This document shows positions 8,880 through 19,068 of a stretch of 64,000 nucleotides of DNA, in pieces. The DNA comes from an uncultured Mycobacteriaceae bacterium. GTDB lineage: Bacteria; Actinomycetota; Actinomycetes; Mycobacteriales; Mycobacteriaceae. Position 1 is the first letter of the stretch. Every line of letters begins with the position of its first letter. Made by a program: the position numbers and the translations under genes. The stretch is taken from positions 1 to 64,000 of the forward strand of contig CADEGF010000007.1 in the NCBI GenBank assembly GCA_902826815.1, written 5' to 3'. The notes beneath the pieces were generated by a model that was not told where the DNA came from, ran no database searches, and saw only the letters and a list, made by a program, of their open reading frames with translations.

Positions 8880-9359
8880 ATGTCACGCGCATTCTTGGCG
8901 GTCCCGATGGCCGCACTCGGACTCGTCCTATCCCCCGCAGTCGGCAACGCGGCCGCCGAATGTCCGTCCGGCTGGGAGTTCGGGCCGTCATTGAGGCTGC
9001 TGCAGAACGACGGCTGGACCGTGACGGTCGCTACCGCGGGCCGCACCATCGGCGGCTCCGCCGTCGCCATTCCGCCCAACAACGGCGCGCTGTGGCGCGG
9101 GACCGGCGAAGGCGGCAGCGACGGTATGACCGTCGCCTTCGGTGTCGGCTTCGACAACGGAAAAGTGCTGCATTACACCGGCGTCATCGACCAGACCACC
9201 GGATCGCTGACCGGTGAACGTCCCGACGGTGTGACGTGGAAGTCCACGACCAACATGCGGTGTATCGGCGCCCCGGATGCCGCGGCCACACCGGCTACCG
9301 ACGGCACACCGCCAGGAGACCCGAATGCGCCCGGCGCACCGGGTGCGCCGGCCGCCTAG
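8880..9359 (+). CDS. secreted protein of unknown function
   Basis: The product has 159 residues. A signal peptide (MSRAFLAVPMAALGLVLSPAVGNAAA) is followed by a small domain of about 100 residues with two cysteines (ECPSG and MRCIG) that could form a disulfide, and by an Ala/Pro/Gly-rich tail. The frame is open far upstream, but ATG 8880 is the only start that places the signal peptide at the N terminus. The gene is divergent from amiB2 (90-bp gap) and ends just before the strong hairpin terminator at 9369-9402. I do not recognise the family; export is well supported, function is not. Confidence 0.75.
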   Translation: MSRAFLAVPMAALGLVLSPAVGNAAAECPSGWEFGPSLRLLQNDGWTVTVATAGRTIGGSAVAIPPNNGALWRGTGEGGSDGMTVAFGVGFDNGKVLHYTGVIDQTTGSLTGERPDGVTWKSTTNMRCIGAPDAAATPATDGTPPGDPNAPGAPGAPAA

Positions 9360-9368
9360 CGGCACAAG

Positions 9369-9402
9369 AAAGAGGGACACCCGTCGCCGGGTGTCCCTCT
9401 TT
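9369..9402. terminator. intrinsic terminator, bidirectional
   Basis: A 15-bp perfect stem (left arm 9369-9383, right arm 9388-9402) closes a TCGC tetraloop. Because the arms begin with AAA and end with TTT, both strands give a hairpin followed by a short U-run. It lies between two convergent genes, the secreted protein ending at 9359 and the small secreted protein ending at 9419, and should stop transcription from both sides. Confidence 0.9.
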
Positions 9403-9418
9403 TAGCTGTTGTCAGCGA

Positions 9419-9577
9419 CTAGCTCGCGGTCATGTCCACCTGCGGCACGTTCACCTGCTGCTGGATGTCATGAACCCAGTTGTGGTGGACGATGTCGGCC
9501 TGCGCGGGAGCGGCGAAGCCCAGGACTGCGGCGGCCAGACCGGTTGCGGCGATGGAAGCGAATCCGAACTTCTTCAT
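9419..9577 (-). CDS. small secreted protein
   Basis: The product is 52 residues if it starts at MKKFGFASIAATGL, which follows AAGAAGG at a good distance. A longer frame from 9637 adds a charged, unlikely head. The signal peptide ends at about APAQA, leaving a mature peptide of only some 25 residues (starting DIVHHNWVHDIQQQ). Tiny exported proteins with this MKKFG signal type are common in mycobacteria and remain uncharacterised. The gene is convergent with the secreted protein at 8880, and the terminator lies between them. Confidence 0.65.
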   Translation of the reverse strand: MKKFGFASIAATGLAAAVLGFAAPAQADIVHHNWVHDIQQQVNVPQVDMTAS

Positions 9578-9713
9578 TTTGGTGCCTTCTTTGTCATCTC
9601 TGTGGGCTCTTTTTGTGCCCTCTGATCGTCTAAACACAGAGGTCAGAGCGATAATTCCGCTGGCAGAAATTGATCGGCGGTTGGCAGAATCCGCTACCTA
9701 ATACGATTCTCGG

Positions 9714-10145
9714 ATGGCCAAACTCGAGCTGTCCCGCAGCCTGAAGATGACACCGGACGACGCATGGGCGCACGCGTCTGACTTCTCCGCGCTCGGCGAC
9801 TGGCTCGCCATGCACGAAGGCTGGCGGTGCGACCTCCCGGACGAGCTCGAAGTCGGCACCACCCTCATCGGCGTCGCGGGTGTCAAAGGTATGCGTAACC
9901 GCGTCACATGGACAGTCAAGGAACTCGACGCGCCGTCGCTGCTGGCAGTCACCGGCAAGGGCGTGGGCGGCACCAGATACGGGCTGAAAATGACCGTGAA
10001 GCCGACCAAGGCCGGATGCGACTTCACGGTCAAGATCGACCTCGGCGGTGCGCCGCTGTTCGGCCCGATCGGCGCCACCGCCGCCCGGCTGGTCAAAGGC
10101 GATATCGAGCGCTCGATCGAGCGGTTCGACGAGCTGTACGCCTGA
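9714..10145 (+). CDS. SRPBCC-fold protein, Rv0910-like
   Basis: The 143-residue product has the START/polyketide-cyclase fold pattern and closely follows Rv0910 of M. tuberculosis as I recall it: MAKL start, WAHASDFSALGDWLAMHEGWR, KGMRNRVTWTV and the closing GGAPLFGPIG. Rv0910 is annotated as the toxin partner of Rv0909 in a proposed toxin-antitoxin pair; the biochemical mechanism is not settled. No antitoxin-like gene lies beside this copy, so it may be an orphan with another role, such as binding a small hydrophobic ligand. It is convergent with the PepD-like protease gene, 3 bp away. Confidence 0.82.
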   Translation: MAKLELSRSLKMTPDDAWAHASDFSALGDWLAMHEGWRCDLPDELEVGTTLIGVAGVKGMRNRVTWTVKELDAPSLLAVTGKGVGGTRYGLKMTVKPTKAGCDFTVKIDLGGAPLFGPIGATAARLVKGDIERSIERFDELYA

Positions 10146-10148
10146 CCG

Positions 10149-11594
10149 CTATGTCTTGGCCTGGCCCAGCGTGACCTGCACGGTCTGCGAGGCGCCGGAG
10201 TGATCCGTGTAGGTCAGCGTCACGTTGTCTCCCGGTGCCTTCGACCGAACCGCGGCGACCAGCGCCTCGGCGCCCTCGATCGGACGGTCGTCGACCTTGG
10301 TGATCACCACACCGCTCGGCAGACCCGCCGCCGCTGCCGGACCGCCCTCGACCACCTGGCCGACCGCGGCCCCTGGCCCGCTCGCATCCTGCGTCAGCTG
10401 AACACCCAACGCCGCGTGGGTCACGCTGCCGTTGGAAACCAGTTGGTCGGCGATGCGCTTGGCCTGATCCGACGGGATCGCGAAGCCGAGCCCGATCGAG
10501 CCGCTCTGGGCGCCCTGGGCACTCGGCCCGCCGCCCATCGAGGCGATGGCCGAGTTCACGCCGACGAGTTCGCCGTTCATGTTCACCAGCGCGCCGCCGG
10601 AGTTGCCCGGGTTGATGGCGGCATCAGTCTGGATCGCGTTCATCACCGAATGCTGGCCGGTGCTCTCGTCGCCGGTGCTGACCGGCCGGTCCAGCGCGCT
10701 GATGATGCCCGTGGTGACGGTGCCGTCCAGTCCGAGTGGCGATCCGATCGCGACGACGTTCTGGCCGACCTTGAGGTCCTTCGACGATCCCATCGTGATG
10801 GGGGTCAGACCCGAGACGCCTTCGGCCTTCACGACGGCGAGGTCGTCGGCCGGGTCGGTGCCGACAACGGTGAACGGAACAGTCTTACCGTCGGCGAACG
10901 AAACCGTGGCCTGCGCGTCCTGACCGGATGAGCCGTCACCGAAGGGGGAGGGCTGGCCATCCGGGCTGCCCAGTCCGGGAAGGCCAGGGAAGGTCGGATC
11001 GTCCTGACCGCCGAACTGGCTCGACGACGCAGGGTCGGTCGAGGGCCCGCTCGCCGCGGCCACAACGTGGTTGTTGGTCAGGATCAGGCCGTCGGAGCTC
11101 AGCACGATGCCGGACCCCTCCTCCTTGCCCTGTCCCATGCTGATCTGCAGCTTCACCACGCTGGGCAGCACCTTTGCGGCGACCTGCTCGACAGAACCGG
11201 CCGGCGGGGCGGCGACGGGCTGCTCGGGGGCGGGTGCCGCTGCGGTCGCAGCGGTGGCCGCGCTGTTGGCCGCCGAAGGATCGGGCTCGTTGGCCAGTAC
11301 TGCGGCACCGACGCCGCCGGACACCAATGCCACCGCGGCGGCCCCGGCGATCACGATACCGTTTCGAGAAGTCTTCCGTACCACGGGAATCGGTGCCGTT
11401 GGCGCCGAATCAGACTGGTATGCATGGGGGTACGTCCCATAGCTCGGCTGGGGCTGTTGTGTTGCGTAACGCCAGTCGTAAGGCTGTTGATATCCGCCCT
11501 GCGGGGTGAAGTGTGAATGCTGTTGATTCACAGGCTGGCTCGGAGTCGAATCAGCGCGATTACGGCGCAGCGAGTACCGCGATTGCTTTTTCAT
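10149..11594 (-). CDS. membrane-anchored serine protease, PepD/HtrA-like
   Basis: The 481-residue product has a Gln/Pro/Tyr-rich cytosolic head, one membrane span (about 79-100), a trypsin-like domain and a C-terminal PDZ domain (from about 390). The triad is His 176 (LTNNHVVAAA), Asp 251 (PADDLAVVK) and Ser 332 (NPGNSGGAL). This is the plan of mycobacterial PepD (Rv0983), an envelope-stress protease and chaperone. Between strands near the active-site His it carries an insertion of about 45 residues rich in Gly, Ser, Pro and Asp (about 183-226), longer than in PepD as I recall it. ATG 11594 is preferred because GGGAAG lies just upstream; TTG 11624 would add ten residues. Confidence 0.88.
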   Translation of the reverse strand: MKKQSRYSLRRNRADSTPSQPVNQQHSHFTPQGGYQQPYDWRYATQQPQPSYGTYPHAYQSDSAPTAPIPVVRKTSRNGIVIAGAAAVALVSGGVGAAVLANEPDPSAANSAATAATAAAPAPEQPVAAPPAGSVEQVAAKVLPSVVKLQISMGQGKEEGSGIVLSSDGLILTNNHVVAAASGPSTDPASSSQFGGQDDPTFPGLPGLGSPDGQPSPFGDGSSGQDAQATVSFADGKTVPFTVVGTDPADDLAVVKAEGVSGLTPITMGSSKDLKVGQNVVAIGSPLGLDGTVTTGIISALDRPVSTGDESTGQHSVMNAIQTDAAINPGNSGGALVNMNGELVGVNSAIASMGGGPSAQGAQSGSIGLGFAIPSDQAKRIADQLVSNGSVTHAALGVQLTQDASGPGAAVGQVVEGGPAAAAGLPSGVVITKVDDRPIEGAEALVAAVRSKAPGDNVTLTYTDHSGASQTVQVTLGQAKT

Positions 11595-11719
11595 GAAGTG
11601 GTTCTTCCCTAACAGTGGGCGCAAATTGGTTAGCTCTACTGTGCAGCTGCTCGCTGAGACGGGGCTGAGAGGACGGTCTATACAGTCGAAGAGAATGGCA
11701 ACAAGTTAGCCTGGCGGCT

Positions 11720-12166
11720 ATGTCCTGTGTGTTCTGCGCCATAGTCGCGGGCGATGCCCCTGCCATTCGGATCTACGAGGACGATGACTACCTGGCCATC
11801 CTCGACATCCGCCCGTTCACCCGCGGCCACACCCTCGTCATCCCCAAGCGTCACTCCGTCGACCTGACCGACACTCCGCCGCAGACCTGCGCCGATCTCG
11901 TGCGCATCGGTCAACGGATCGCGAAGGCGGCACGACAATCCGGGCTGCACGCCGACGGCAACAACGTCGTCATCAACGACGGCAAGGCGGCGTTCCAGAG
12001 CGTGTTTCACATCCACCTGCATGTGCTGCCCCGCCAGTCGGGCGACAAGCTGTCGTTCGCCAAGGGCATGTTGCTGCGTCGCGACCCCGACCGCGAGGAG
12101 ACCGGCCGGATCCTGCGGGATGCGCTCGCCGAACTCGACTCGACACCACGGGACGGAGCATCATGA
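11720..12166 (+). CDS. HIT-family nucleotide hydrolase
   Basis: The 148-residue product has the histidine-triad motif HIHLH (97-101) followed by VLP, with catalytic His 99, and two cysteines near the N terminus (Cys 3 and Cys 6) that may help bind zinc. HIT hydrolases of the HINT group cleave nucleoside phosphoramidates and related AMP conjugates; the native substrate here is unknown. It matches Rv1262c in position. A possible minus-10 element, TAGCCT (11707-11712), lies 7 bp before the ATG and no ribosome-binding site is visible, so a leaderless message is likely. The stop overlaps the next start by 4 bp (ATGA). Confidence 0.9.
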   Translation: MSCVFCAIVAGDAPAIRIYEDDDYLAILDIRPFTRGHTLVIPKRHSVDLTDTPPQTCADLVRIGQRIAKAARQSGLHADGNNVVINDGKAAFQSVFHIHLHVLPRQSGDKLSFAKGMLLRRDPDREETGRILRDALAELDSTPRDGAS

Positions 12167-12597
12167 ACCTCGTCGAAAAGGCGGCCGGTCGACTTTTTCA
12201 GTTGCACGACAGCGTCTATCAACGCACCAATGGATGGATCGGCCATCGGCTCCTGATCCTGCCCAGCCTGCTGCTGCACACCGTCGGCGCCAAAACCGGC
12301 AAAGCGCGGGTCAATTCGCTGACCTACGCCCGCGACGGCGACGACTATCTGATTGTGGCGTCCAATGGCGGCGCGCCGCGGTCACCGGGCTGGTACCACA
12401 ATCTGAAGGCCGACCCGAACATCGAAATCAACGTCGGCCCAAAGCGTCTCGCCGTCACGGCACAGCCGGTGCTGCCCGGCGATGCAGACCGCGAGCGGCT
12501 GTGGAGAATCGTCACCAAATACAATAAGGCCTATCCGGAATACCAGAAGAAGACCAGCCGGCCGATTCCGATCGTCAGGCTGACGCCAAAAGCCTGA
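12163..12597 (+). CDS. deazaflavin (F420)-dependent nitroreductase-family protein
   Basis: The 144-residue product shows the Ddn/FDOR pattern: an N-terminal amphipathic helix, LLLHTVGAKTGKARVNSLTY, then IVASNGGAPRSPGWYHNLKADPNIEINVG. These segments bind coenzyme F420. Ddn relatives reduce quinones and activate nitroimidazole prodrugs. The natural substrate of this member, equivalent in position to Rv1261c, is not known. It overlaps the HIT gene by 4 bp and should be translationally coupled to it. It is convergent with the luciferase-like gene, with no intergenic gap. Confidence 0.9.
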   Translation: MNLVEKAAGRLFQLHDSVYQRTNGWIGHRLLILPSLLLHTVGAKTGKARVNSLTYARDGDDYLIVASNGGAPRSPGWYHNLKADPNIEINVGPKRLAVTAQPVLPGDADRERLWRIVTKYNKAYPEYQKKTSRPIPIVRLTPKA

Positions 12598-13656
12598 TCA
12601 GAAAAGCTCTTTCGCGAGCAGCTCCAGCGTCTTGGTGCGCGCAGGCGAGGTCGACGGATCGGTGCCGCGGTGCGCCGAGGCCACCGGATGCACCATCACC
12701 TCGTCGACATCGAACTCCTCGGCCAGCGCCCGCACCTGGTCGGCCGCCTCGGTCGGATCGCCGACGACCGCACGGCGCAGCCCGGACTCGACGACGGCTT
12801 CCTCCTGCGGAGTCAGATTGTTTCGTTCGGCGTCCTCGACGAGATCGACAGGGCCGAGCGGCTGCCCGGTCCGTAGCCGCGCCATCATCTGCAGGTTCGG
12901 CAGCAGCAATGCCATTGCCTCGTCGTGTGTTTCGGCCGCTACCGCGTTGACGGTCAGGAATGTCACGGGTTCGGGGGCGAGGTCGCTTGGCCGGAACTCC
13001 GACCGGTAGACGGCCAGTGCCTCCGCGGTGCCCTGCCCGGAGAAGTGGTGCGCGAACACGTACGGAAGTCCCTTGGCGGCGGCGAGATGCGCTGAGTACA
13101 TCGACGAGCCGAGCAGCCACATCCGCGGCTCCGTCGTCGCCGACGGCGTCGCCTTGAGGATGTAGTCCTGCTGCGGGATCGAGACACGCACCCCGCTGGC
13201 GCTCATCATCGCGACGACGTGGTCCAGGTACTCCGGGAACTTGTCGATGTCCGTGTCGTCCCGCCCCGCAGCGTTGCGCAACAGATACGACGTCAACGGG
13301 TCTGAGCCCGGCGCTCGGCCGATGCCGAGGTCGATCCGGCCGGGGTGGGCCGCCTCGAGCAGTGCGAACTGTTCGGCCACCGCCAACGGCGCGTGGTTGG
13401 GCAGCATCACGCCGCCGGAGCCGAGTCGGATCTGGGAAGTGTGGGCCCCCAGGTGGGCGATGAGCACCGGCGGGCTTGTAGCCGCCACCGAGGGCATGTT
13501 GTGGTGCTCGGCAACCCAGTAGCGGGTGTATCCGAGACGGTCAGCGGTCTGCGCGAGCTGCGTCGACGCGGCAAGCGCATCGGACGTCGACTGGTCGGTA
13601 CGCACCGGGACGAGGTCGAGGACGGAAAGTCGCATACGGGGGTCAACGCCTGTCAT
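12598..13656 (-). CDS. luciferase-like (LLM class) flavin-dependent oxidoreductase
   Basis: The 352-residue product has a TIM-barrel of the bacterial-luciferase superfamily. Signatures are [19 protein letters not shown] near residue 40, then [22 protein letters not shown] and [13 protein letters not shown]. This MsnO8-like subgroup normally uses FMN; F420 use cannot be excluded. The substrate is unknown. ATG 13656 overlaps the stop of udgB by 4 bp, which supports coupling, although MRLSVLDL (13635) also fits as a start. H37Rv has a different oxidoreductase (Rv1260) at about this place. Confidence 0.85.
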   Translation of the reverse strand: MTGVDPRMRLSVLDLVPVRTDQSTSDALAASTQLAQTADRLGYTRYWVAEHHNMPSVAATSPPVLIAHLGAHTSQIRLGSGGVMLPNHAPLAVAEQFALLEAAHPGRIDLGIGRAPGSDPLTSYLLRNAAGRDDTDIDKFPEYLDHVVAMMSASGVRVSIPQQDYILKATPSATTEPRMWLLGSSMYSAHLAAAKGLPYVFAHHFSGQGTAEALAVYRSEFRPSDLAPEPVTFLTVNAVAAETHDEAMALLLPNLQMMARLRTGQPLGPVDLVEDAERNNLTPQEEAVVESGLRRAVVGDPTEAADQVRALAEEFDVDEVMVHPVASAHRGTDPSTSPARTKTLELLAKELF

Positions 13657-14558
13657 GGCGCGCTCGTTCCCGGCGATTTCGGCGCGCTAACCGACGGTGA
13701 GCGTCCGGCAGCGCGCCCGATTCGCTTTATGCCGGCCAGCGCGGCGGCTCGGGCGAAGACATCGTCGAGCATCGCCGGGGTGAGCTTGCCAGTGAAGGTG
13801 TTCTGCTGGCTCGGGTGATAGACGCCCATCAGCGTCACCTCACCGTGCGGCGTCTGCAGCGTGGCCGTCGCACCGTGCCCGAACTTCGGCGCCGGACGAC
13901 AAACCGTCCCACCGGCCGCGCGGACCATGTCCAGCACGGCGCGCCACGCAAAACCGCCGAGTGCGATCAGGACGCGCACATCGGCGCCGACAAGCTGCCA
14001 TTCGGCGTCAAGCCACGGCGCACACGTGGCACGCTCGGCCGGTGTCGGAGCATTCGCAGGCGGTGCGCACCGGACGGCCGCGACGATCCGAGTGTCGTTG
14101 AGTACCAATCCATCCGCGGCGTCGACGCACAGCGCCTGATTGGCCAACCCGGCGCGGTGCAGCGCAGCGAACAGGAAATCGCCTGACCGGTCGCCGGTGA
14201 ACACCCGCCCGGTCCGATTGGCGCCGTGTGCGGCGGGTGCCAGCCCGACGACCATCACCCTTGGCCTTGCCGACCCCAAGCCGGGTGCCGGTCTGCCCCA
14301 GTACGGCTCGCCTGCATAGGACTTGCGCTTCTCGACCGCGACGCGTTCCCGCCACTCCACCAGCCGCGAGCACGCCCGGCACACCGAAACCTCTGCGTCG
14401 ATCTGCTCGACCGAGTCCGCCGCTTCGGCCATCGCCGTCACCTGTGCGGCGGAGCGGGCGACCGCGGTGGCGGGCGTCGCCGGATCACCCGGCCAACCGT
14501 CGCCTGCGGGAACCGGCGAGTCGAACCGCTCACCGGTGCGTGGATGGGCCAACTTCAC
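13653..14558 (-). CDS. udgB: uracil-DNA glycosylase, family 5 (UdgB)
   Basis: The 301-residue product is an iron-sulfur glycosylase with four cluster cysteines (Cys 60, 63, 164 and 179), the active-site segment [19 protein letters not shown] (105-123) and the C-terminal HPSQQN motif. Family 5 enzymes remove uracil, ethenocytosine and hypoxanthine from DNA, and use no Asp or Asn at the usual catalytic place. The start is GTG 14558 ([12 protein letters not shown]), which gives the known UdgB length; the frame is open to 14741, but that extension looks like noise and would run into the divergent tap gene. The gene heads an operon with the luciferase-like gene. Confidence 0.92.
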   Translation of the reverse strand: MKLAHPRTGERFDSPVPAGDGWPGDPATPATAVARSAAQVTAMAEAADSVEQIDAEVSVCRACSRLVEWRERVAVEKRKSYAGEPYWGRPAPGLGSARPRVMVVGLAPAAHGANRTGRVFTGDRSGDFLFAALHRAGLANQALCVDAADGLVLNDTRIVAAVRCAPPANAPTPAERATCAPWLDAEWQLVGADVRVLIALGGFAWRAVLDMVRAAGGTVCRPAPKFGHGATATLQTPHGEVTLMGVYHPSQQNTFTGKLTPAMLDDVFARAAALAGIKRIGRAAGRSPSVSAPKSPGTSAP

Positions 14559-14590
14559 CGTTCTACTGTGCCTGTGCAGGTAAATCCAGC

Positions 14591-14618
14591 GCCGACCGGG
14601 CCGGACCGCTGTTAGATT
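14591..14618 (+). promoter_or_regulatory. possible tap promoter
   Basis: TAGATT (14613-14618) is a good mycobacterial minus-10 element, and GCCGAC (14591-14596) a poor minus-35 with a 16-bp spacer. An AT-rich patch (TAAAT, 14581-14585) sits just upstream, as at promoters activated by WhiB7, known to control tap. The match is weak; the promoter is inferred from spacing and from knowledge of tap. Confidence 0.3.
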
Positions 14619-14633
14619 CTGCGGAGATAACCC

Positions 14634-15875
14634 ATGATCAACGGCAAGCGCGGTCCGCTCTTCGTCATCCTCTTCGCCGCGCTGATGGCCGGTGCGGGTA
14701 ACGGCATCTCGATCGTCGCGTTCCCATGGCTGGTGCTGCAACGCACCGGATCCGCCCTCGACGCGTCAATCGTCGCGATGGCCGGCACCATCCCCCTGTT
14801 GGTGGCGACGTTGATCGCAGGCGCAGCGGTGGATTACCTAGGGCGCAAGCGTGTTTCGATGATCTCCGATGCGCTGTCCGCGCTTTCGGTTGCTGCGGTC
14901 CCTGTGCTCGCTCTCATCTTCGGCGCACACGTCGTCAACGTCGCCGTGCTCGCAGGCCTCGCTGCGCTCGGCGCCCTCTTCGACCCCGCAGGCATGACGG
15001 CACGCGAGACGATGCTGCCCGAGGCGGCAACCAAGGCGGGCTGGACGTTGGACCACGCGAACAGCGTGTACGAGGCGATGTTCAACCTGTCCTACATCGT
15101 CGGCCCCGGCGTCGGCGGCCTGATGATCGCCACGCTCGGCGGGGTGAACACCATGTGGGTGACGGCGGGCGCATTCGCGTTGTCGATCTGCGTCATCGCG
15201 GCGCTCCGCCTCGAAGGCGCGGGCAAACCCGACCGCACAGCGCTGCCGGAGGGCGTCTTGGAAGGCGTCGTCGAAGGGCTGCGCTTCGTCTGGAACAACA
15301 AGGTGTTGCGCACGCTCGCGATCGTCGACCTCGCGGCGACCGGTCTGTACATGCCACTCGAGTCAGTTCTTTTCCCGAAATATTTCACCGATCGCAATGA
15401 GCCGGCTCATCTCGGCTGGGTGCTGATGGCGCTGAGCGTCGGCGGGCTCGTCGGCGCGCTGAGTTACGCAGTGCTGTCGAAGTATTCGCGCCGACGAACC
15501 GTCATGCTGGCCGCGGTGCTTACCCTCGGGGTGGCGATGACGATCATCGCGTTCCTGCCTCCGCTGCCGTTGATCCTGGTGCTGTGCGCGATCGTCGGGT
15601 TCTTCTACGGCCCCATCGCGCCGATCTACAACTACGTCATGCAGACAAGGGCGCCACAGCACCTGCGCGGCCGCGTTGTCGGGGTGATGGGCTCGCTGGC
15701 CTACGCCGCGGGACCGCTGGGGCTCGTGGTGGCGGGGCCGCTGGCTGACGCCGCAGGGCTGCACGTGACATTCCTTGCGCTGTCGCTGCCGATGCTGCTG
15801 CTCGGCGCTGTGTCAGTATTCCTGCCCGCGCTTCGCGATCTGGATAGGGACCCCGTCGAACAAAACACGCCGTAG
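14634..15875 (+). CDS. tap: multidrug efflux pump Tap (MFS)
   Basis: The 413-residue product has about 12 membrane helices and matches Tap (Rv1258c) throughout, including [46 protein letters not shown] and [20 protein letters not shown]. Tap exports tetracycline, aminoglycosides and spectinomycin by proton antiport and is part of the WhiB7 intrinsic-resistance response in mycobacteria. A good ribosome-binding site (GGAG, 6 bp before the ATG) fixes the start. It is divergent from udgB with a 75-bp gap. Confidence 0.93.
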   Translation: MINGKRGPLFVILFAALMAGAGNGISIVAFPWLVLQRTGSALDASIVAMAGTIPLLVATLIAGAAVDYLGRKRVSMISDALSALSVAAVPVLALIFGAHVVNVAVLAGLAALGALFDPAGMTARETMLPEAATKAGWTLDHANSVYEAMFNLSYIVGPGVGGLMIATLGGVNTMWVTAGAFALSICVIAALRLEGAGKPDRTALPEGVLEGVVEGLRFVWNNKVLRTLAIVDLAATGLYMPLESVLFPKYFTDRNEPAHLGWVLMALSVGGLVGALSYAVLSKYSRRRTVMLAAVLTLGVAMTIIAFLPPLPLILVLCAIVGFFYGPIAPIYNYVMQTRAPQHLRGRVVGVMGSLAYAAGPLGLVVAGPLADAAGLHVTFLALSLPMLLLGAVSVFLPALRDLDRDPVEQNTP

Positions 15876-15911
15876 ATGGCCTCGTTAAGAGCGGGCGATC
15901 TTGGGTACACG

Positions 15912-15927
15912 TGTGACGCAAACCACA
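15912..15927 (+). promoter_or_regulatory. Crp-like cAMP receptor protein site upstream of lldP
   Basis: TGTGACGCAAACCACA matches the mycobacterial Crp consensus TGTGA-N6-TCACA at nine of ten defined positions. It lies 22 bp before the GTG start of the lactate permease gene. Control of a carbon-source transporter by cAMP-Crp is plausible, and two adenylate cyclase genes lie 9 kb away. Direction of control is not evident; a site this close to the start would more often repress. Confidence 0.5.
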
Positions 15928-15949
15928 ACTCGAACATCGAGGTTCGCTC

Positions 15950-17602
15950 GTGTACCAGCAAGTTCTCGATCCGGTTGTCCAGTCCCTTGCGTGGAGTTCG
16001 CTGGTCGCGGCGATACCCCTGCTGCTGTTGTTCGTCTTGCTCGGCGTGCTGAGAGTCACCGCATGGGTGGCGTCGCTGATCTCGCTGGCGGTGGCGATCG
16101 CCGTCGCGGTCCTGGTCTACGGGATGCCGATCGGACAGACATTGCTCGCAGGCACCGAAGGCGCCGCGTTCGGTTTCTTCCCCATCCTGTGGATCGTCAT
16201 CAACGCGATCTGGGTCTATCAGCAGACGGTCGAGACGGGGCACTTCGATGTGCTGCGCCGCTCCTTCAGCCGGGTGAGCGACGACCAGCGCATCCAGGCC
16301 GTCCTCATCGCGTTCTCCTTCGGCGCGCTGCTCGAGGCGCTGGCTGGCTTCGGCACACCCGTCGCGGTGACATCGGTGATGTTGATGGCCCTTGGCTTCA
16401 AACCGATAAAGGCCGCGGTGCTCGCGCTCGTCGCCAACACCGCGCCGGTCGCCTTCGGCGCGATGGCGACGCCGATCCTCACGCTGGCCAAGGTCACCGA
16501 GCTACCCGCGGACACCCTCGGCGCGATGGTCGGCAGGCAGACACCGATCCTGGCGTTTCTCGTCCCCCTCGTCCTTGTCGCGATCGTCGACGGCTGGCGC
16601 GGCGTCCGCGTGACATGGCTGCCCGCGCTGGTGTGTGGTCTCGTGTTCGGGGTGGCCCAGTTCGCCACGTCCAACTTCCTGTCGGTGCCGCTGGCCGACG
16701 TGGTGGCCGCCCTGTTGTCGGCCGCTGCGGTGGTCCTCCTGGTCCGCGTCTGGAGTCCACGCGAGACGTACACCGAGCCCACCGAGACCGGTGTCATCGC
16801 TGGCGGTGCAGCAGACGAGCCGACGCCCGAATTCGCACACCGGGTCGAGCATCCTGATTCACGCGCCGACGTCGTGAAGGCGTACGCGCCGTACGCGATC
16901 ATCATCGCGGTCTTCGTCGTCTGCCAGATCTCGGTCGTCAAGAGGCTGCTCGACAAGGCGACGATCAAGTTCCAGTGGCCGGGGCTCGACGTCGTCAGCC
17001 CAAGCGGCAAGCCCGTGACACTGACCGAATTCACCCTCAACCTGCTCACCACGCCGGGAACCCAGATGCTGATCGCAGGTGTCCTGACGGCGATAGCGCT
17101 CAAGCTGTCGGCACCTCGGGCTCTGAAGGCGTACGGAACGACACTGCATCAGCTGCGCTGGGCGATCGTCACCGTGATGGCGGTGCTGGCGCTGGCGTTC
17201 GTGATGAACCTGTCCGGCCAGACGATCACCCTCGGCACCTGGATGGCCGCGGCAGGCGGAGCGTTCGCCCTGCTGTCGCCCATCCTCGGCTGGCTCGGCG
17301 TCGCGGTCACCGGTTCCGACACCTCGGCCAACTCATTGTTCGGCGCGCTGCAGGTCACCGCTGCGAACCAGGCCGGGCTGTCCGAGGTCTTGATGGCGGC
17401 TTCCAACAGTTCGGGCGGTGTGCTTGGCAAGATGGTCTCGCCACAGAACCTCGCCATCGCGGCCGCTGCGGTCGGCATGAACGGCAAGGAAGGCGACATC
17501 TTCCGCCGGGTCGTGGTGTGGAGCCTGCTGTTCCTGTTGCTGATGTGCATCCTGTCCGCGCTGCAGTCGTCGCCGGTGCTGTCCTGGATGGTGCCACAGT
17601 GA
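15950..17602 (+). CDS. lldP: L-lactate permease
   Basis: The 550-residue product has 12 or more membrane helices and the signatures of the LctP family: EGAAFGFFPILWIVINAIWVY, FGALLEALAGFGTPVAVTS, NTAPVAFGAMATPI and the C-terminal TGSDTSANSLFGALQ. It carries lactate (and probably glycolate) into the cell with protons. The GTG start (MYQQVLDPV) is typical of the family. A GlcD-type 2-hydroxyacid oxidase gene follows 48 bp downstream on the same strand, so the two may make one uptake-and-oxidation unit. A Crp-like site lies just upstream. H37Rv has no permease at this place as I recall. Confidence 0.93.
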   Translation: MYQQVLDPVVQSLAWSSLVAAIPLLLLFVLLGVLRVTAWVASLISLAVAIAVAVLVYGMPIGQTLLAGTEGAAFGFFPILWIVINAIWVYQQTVETGHFDVLRRSFSRVSDDQRIQAVLIAFSFGALLEALAGFGTPVAVTSVMLMALGFKPIKAAVLALVANTAPVAFGAMATPILTLAKVTELPADTLGAMVGRQTPILAFLVPLVLVAIVDGWRGVRVTWLPALVCGLVFGVAQFATSNFLSVPLADVVAALLSAAAVVLLVRVWSPRETYTEPTETGVIAGGAADEPTPEFAHRVEHPDSRADVVKAYAPYAIIIAVFVVCQISVVKRLLDKATIKFQWPGLDVVSPSGKPVTLTEFTLNLLTTPGTQMLIAGVLTAIALKLSAPRALKAYGTTLHQLRWAIVTVMAVLALAFVMNLSGQTITLGTWMAAAGGAFALLSPILGWLGVAVTGSDTSANSLFGALQVTAANQAGLSEVLMAASNSSGGVLGKMVSPQNLAIAAAAVGMNGKEGDIFRRVVVWSLLFLLLMCILSALQSSPVLSWMVPQ

Positions 17603-17650
17603 ATTTCCTGCTCCTCACGTCCGCCGTGAACCGCCCGTAGCATCAAACCC

Positions 17651-19012
<1,362 letters not shown>

Positions 19013-19025
19013 TGTCAATTCGCTG

Positions 19026-19043
19026 TGCCCTGTTGACAGGGCA
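19026..19043. promoter_or_regulatory. inverted-repeat operator over the cyp130 minus-35
   Basis: TGCCCTG (19026-19032) and CAGGGCA (19037-19043) form a perfect 7-bp inverted repeat around TTGA. The repeat covers the TTGACA minus-35 box of the P450-TetR operon. A TetR repressor is encoded by the second gene of that operon, so this is the natural candidate for its autoregulatory site. Binding has not been shown. Confidence 0.6.
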
Positions 19044-19062
19044 TGGGGTTGTGTCGTACCCA
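19033..19062 (+). promoter_or_regulatory. leaderless promoter of the cyp130-tetR operon
   Basis: A consensus minus-35 TTGACA (19033-19038) is followed after 18 bp by TACCCA (19057-19062). The ATG at 19069 lies about 7 bp after the minus-10, so transcription probably starts at or next to the start codon. No ribosome-binding site is visible, which agrees with a leaderless message. Confidence 0.5.
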
Positions 19063-19068
19063 TAAGAC

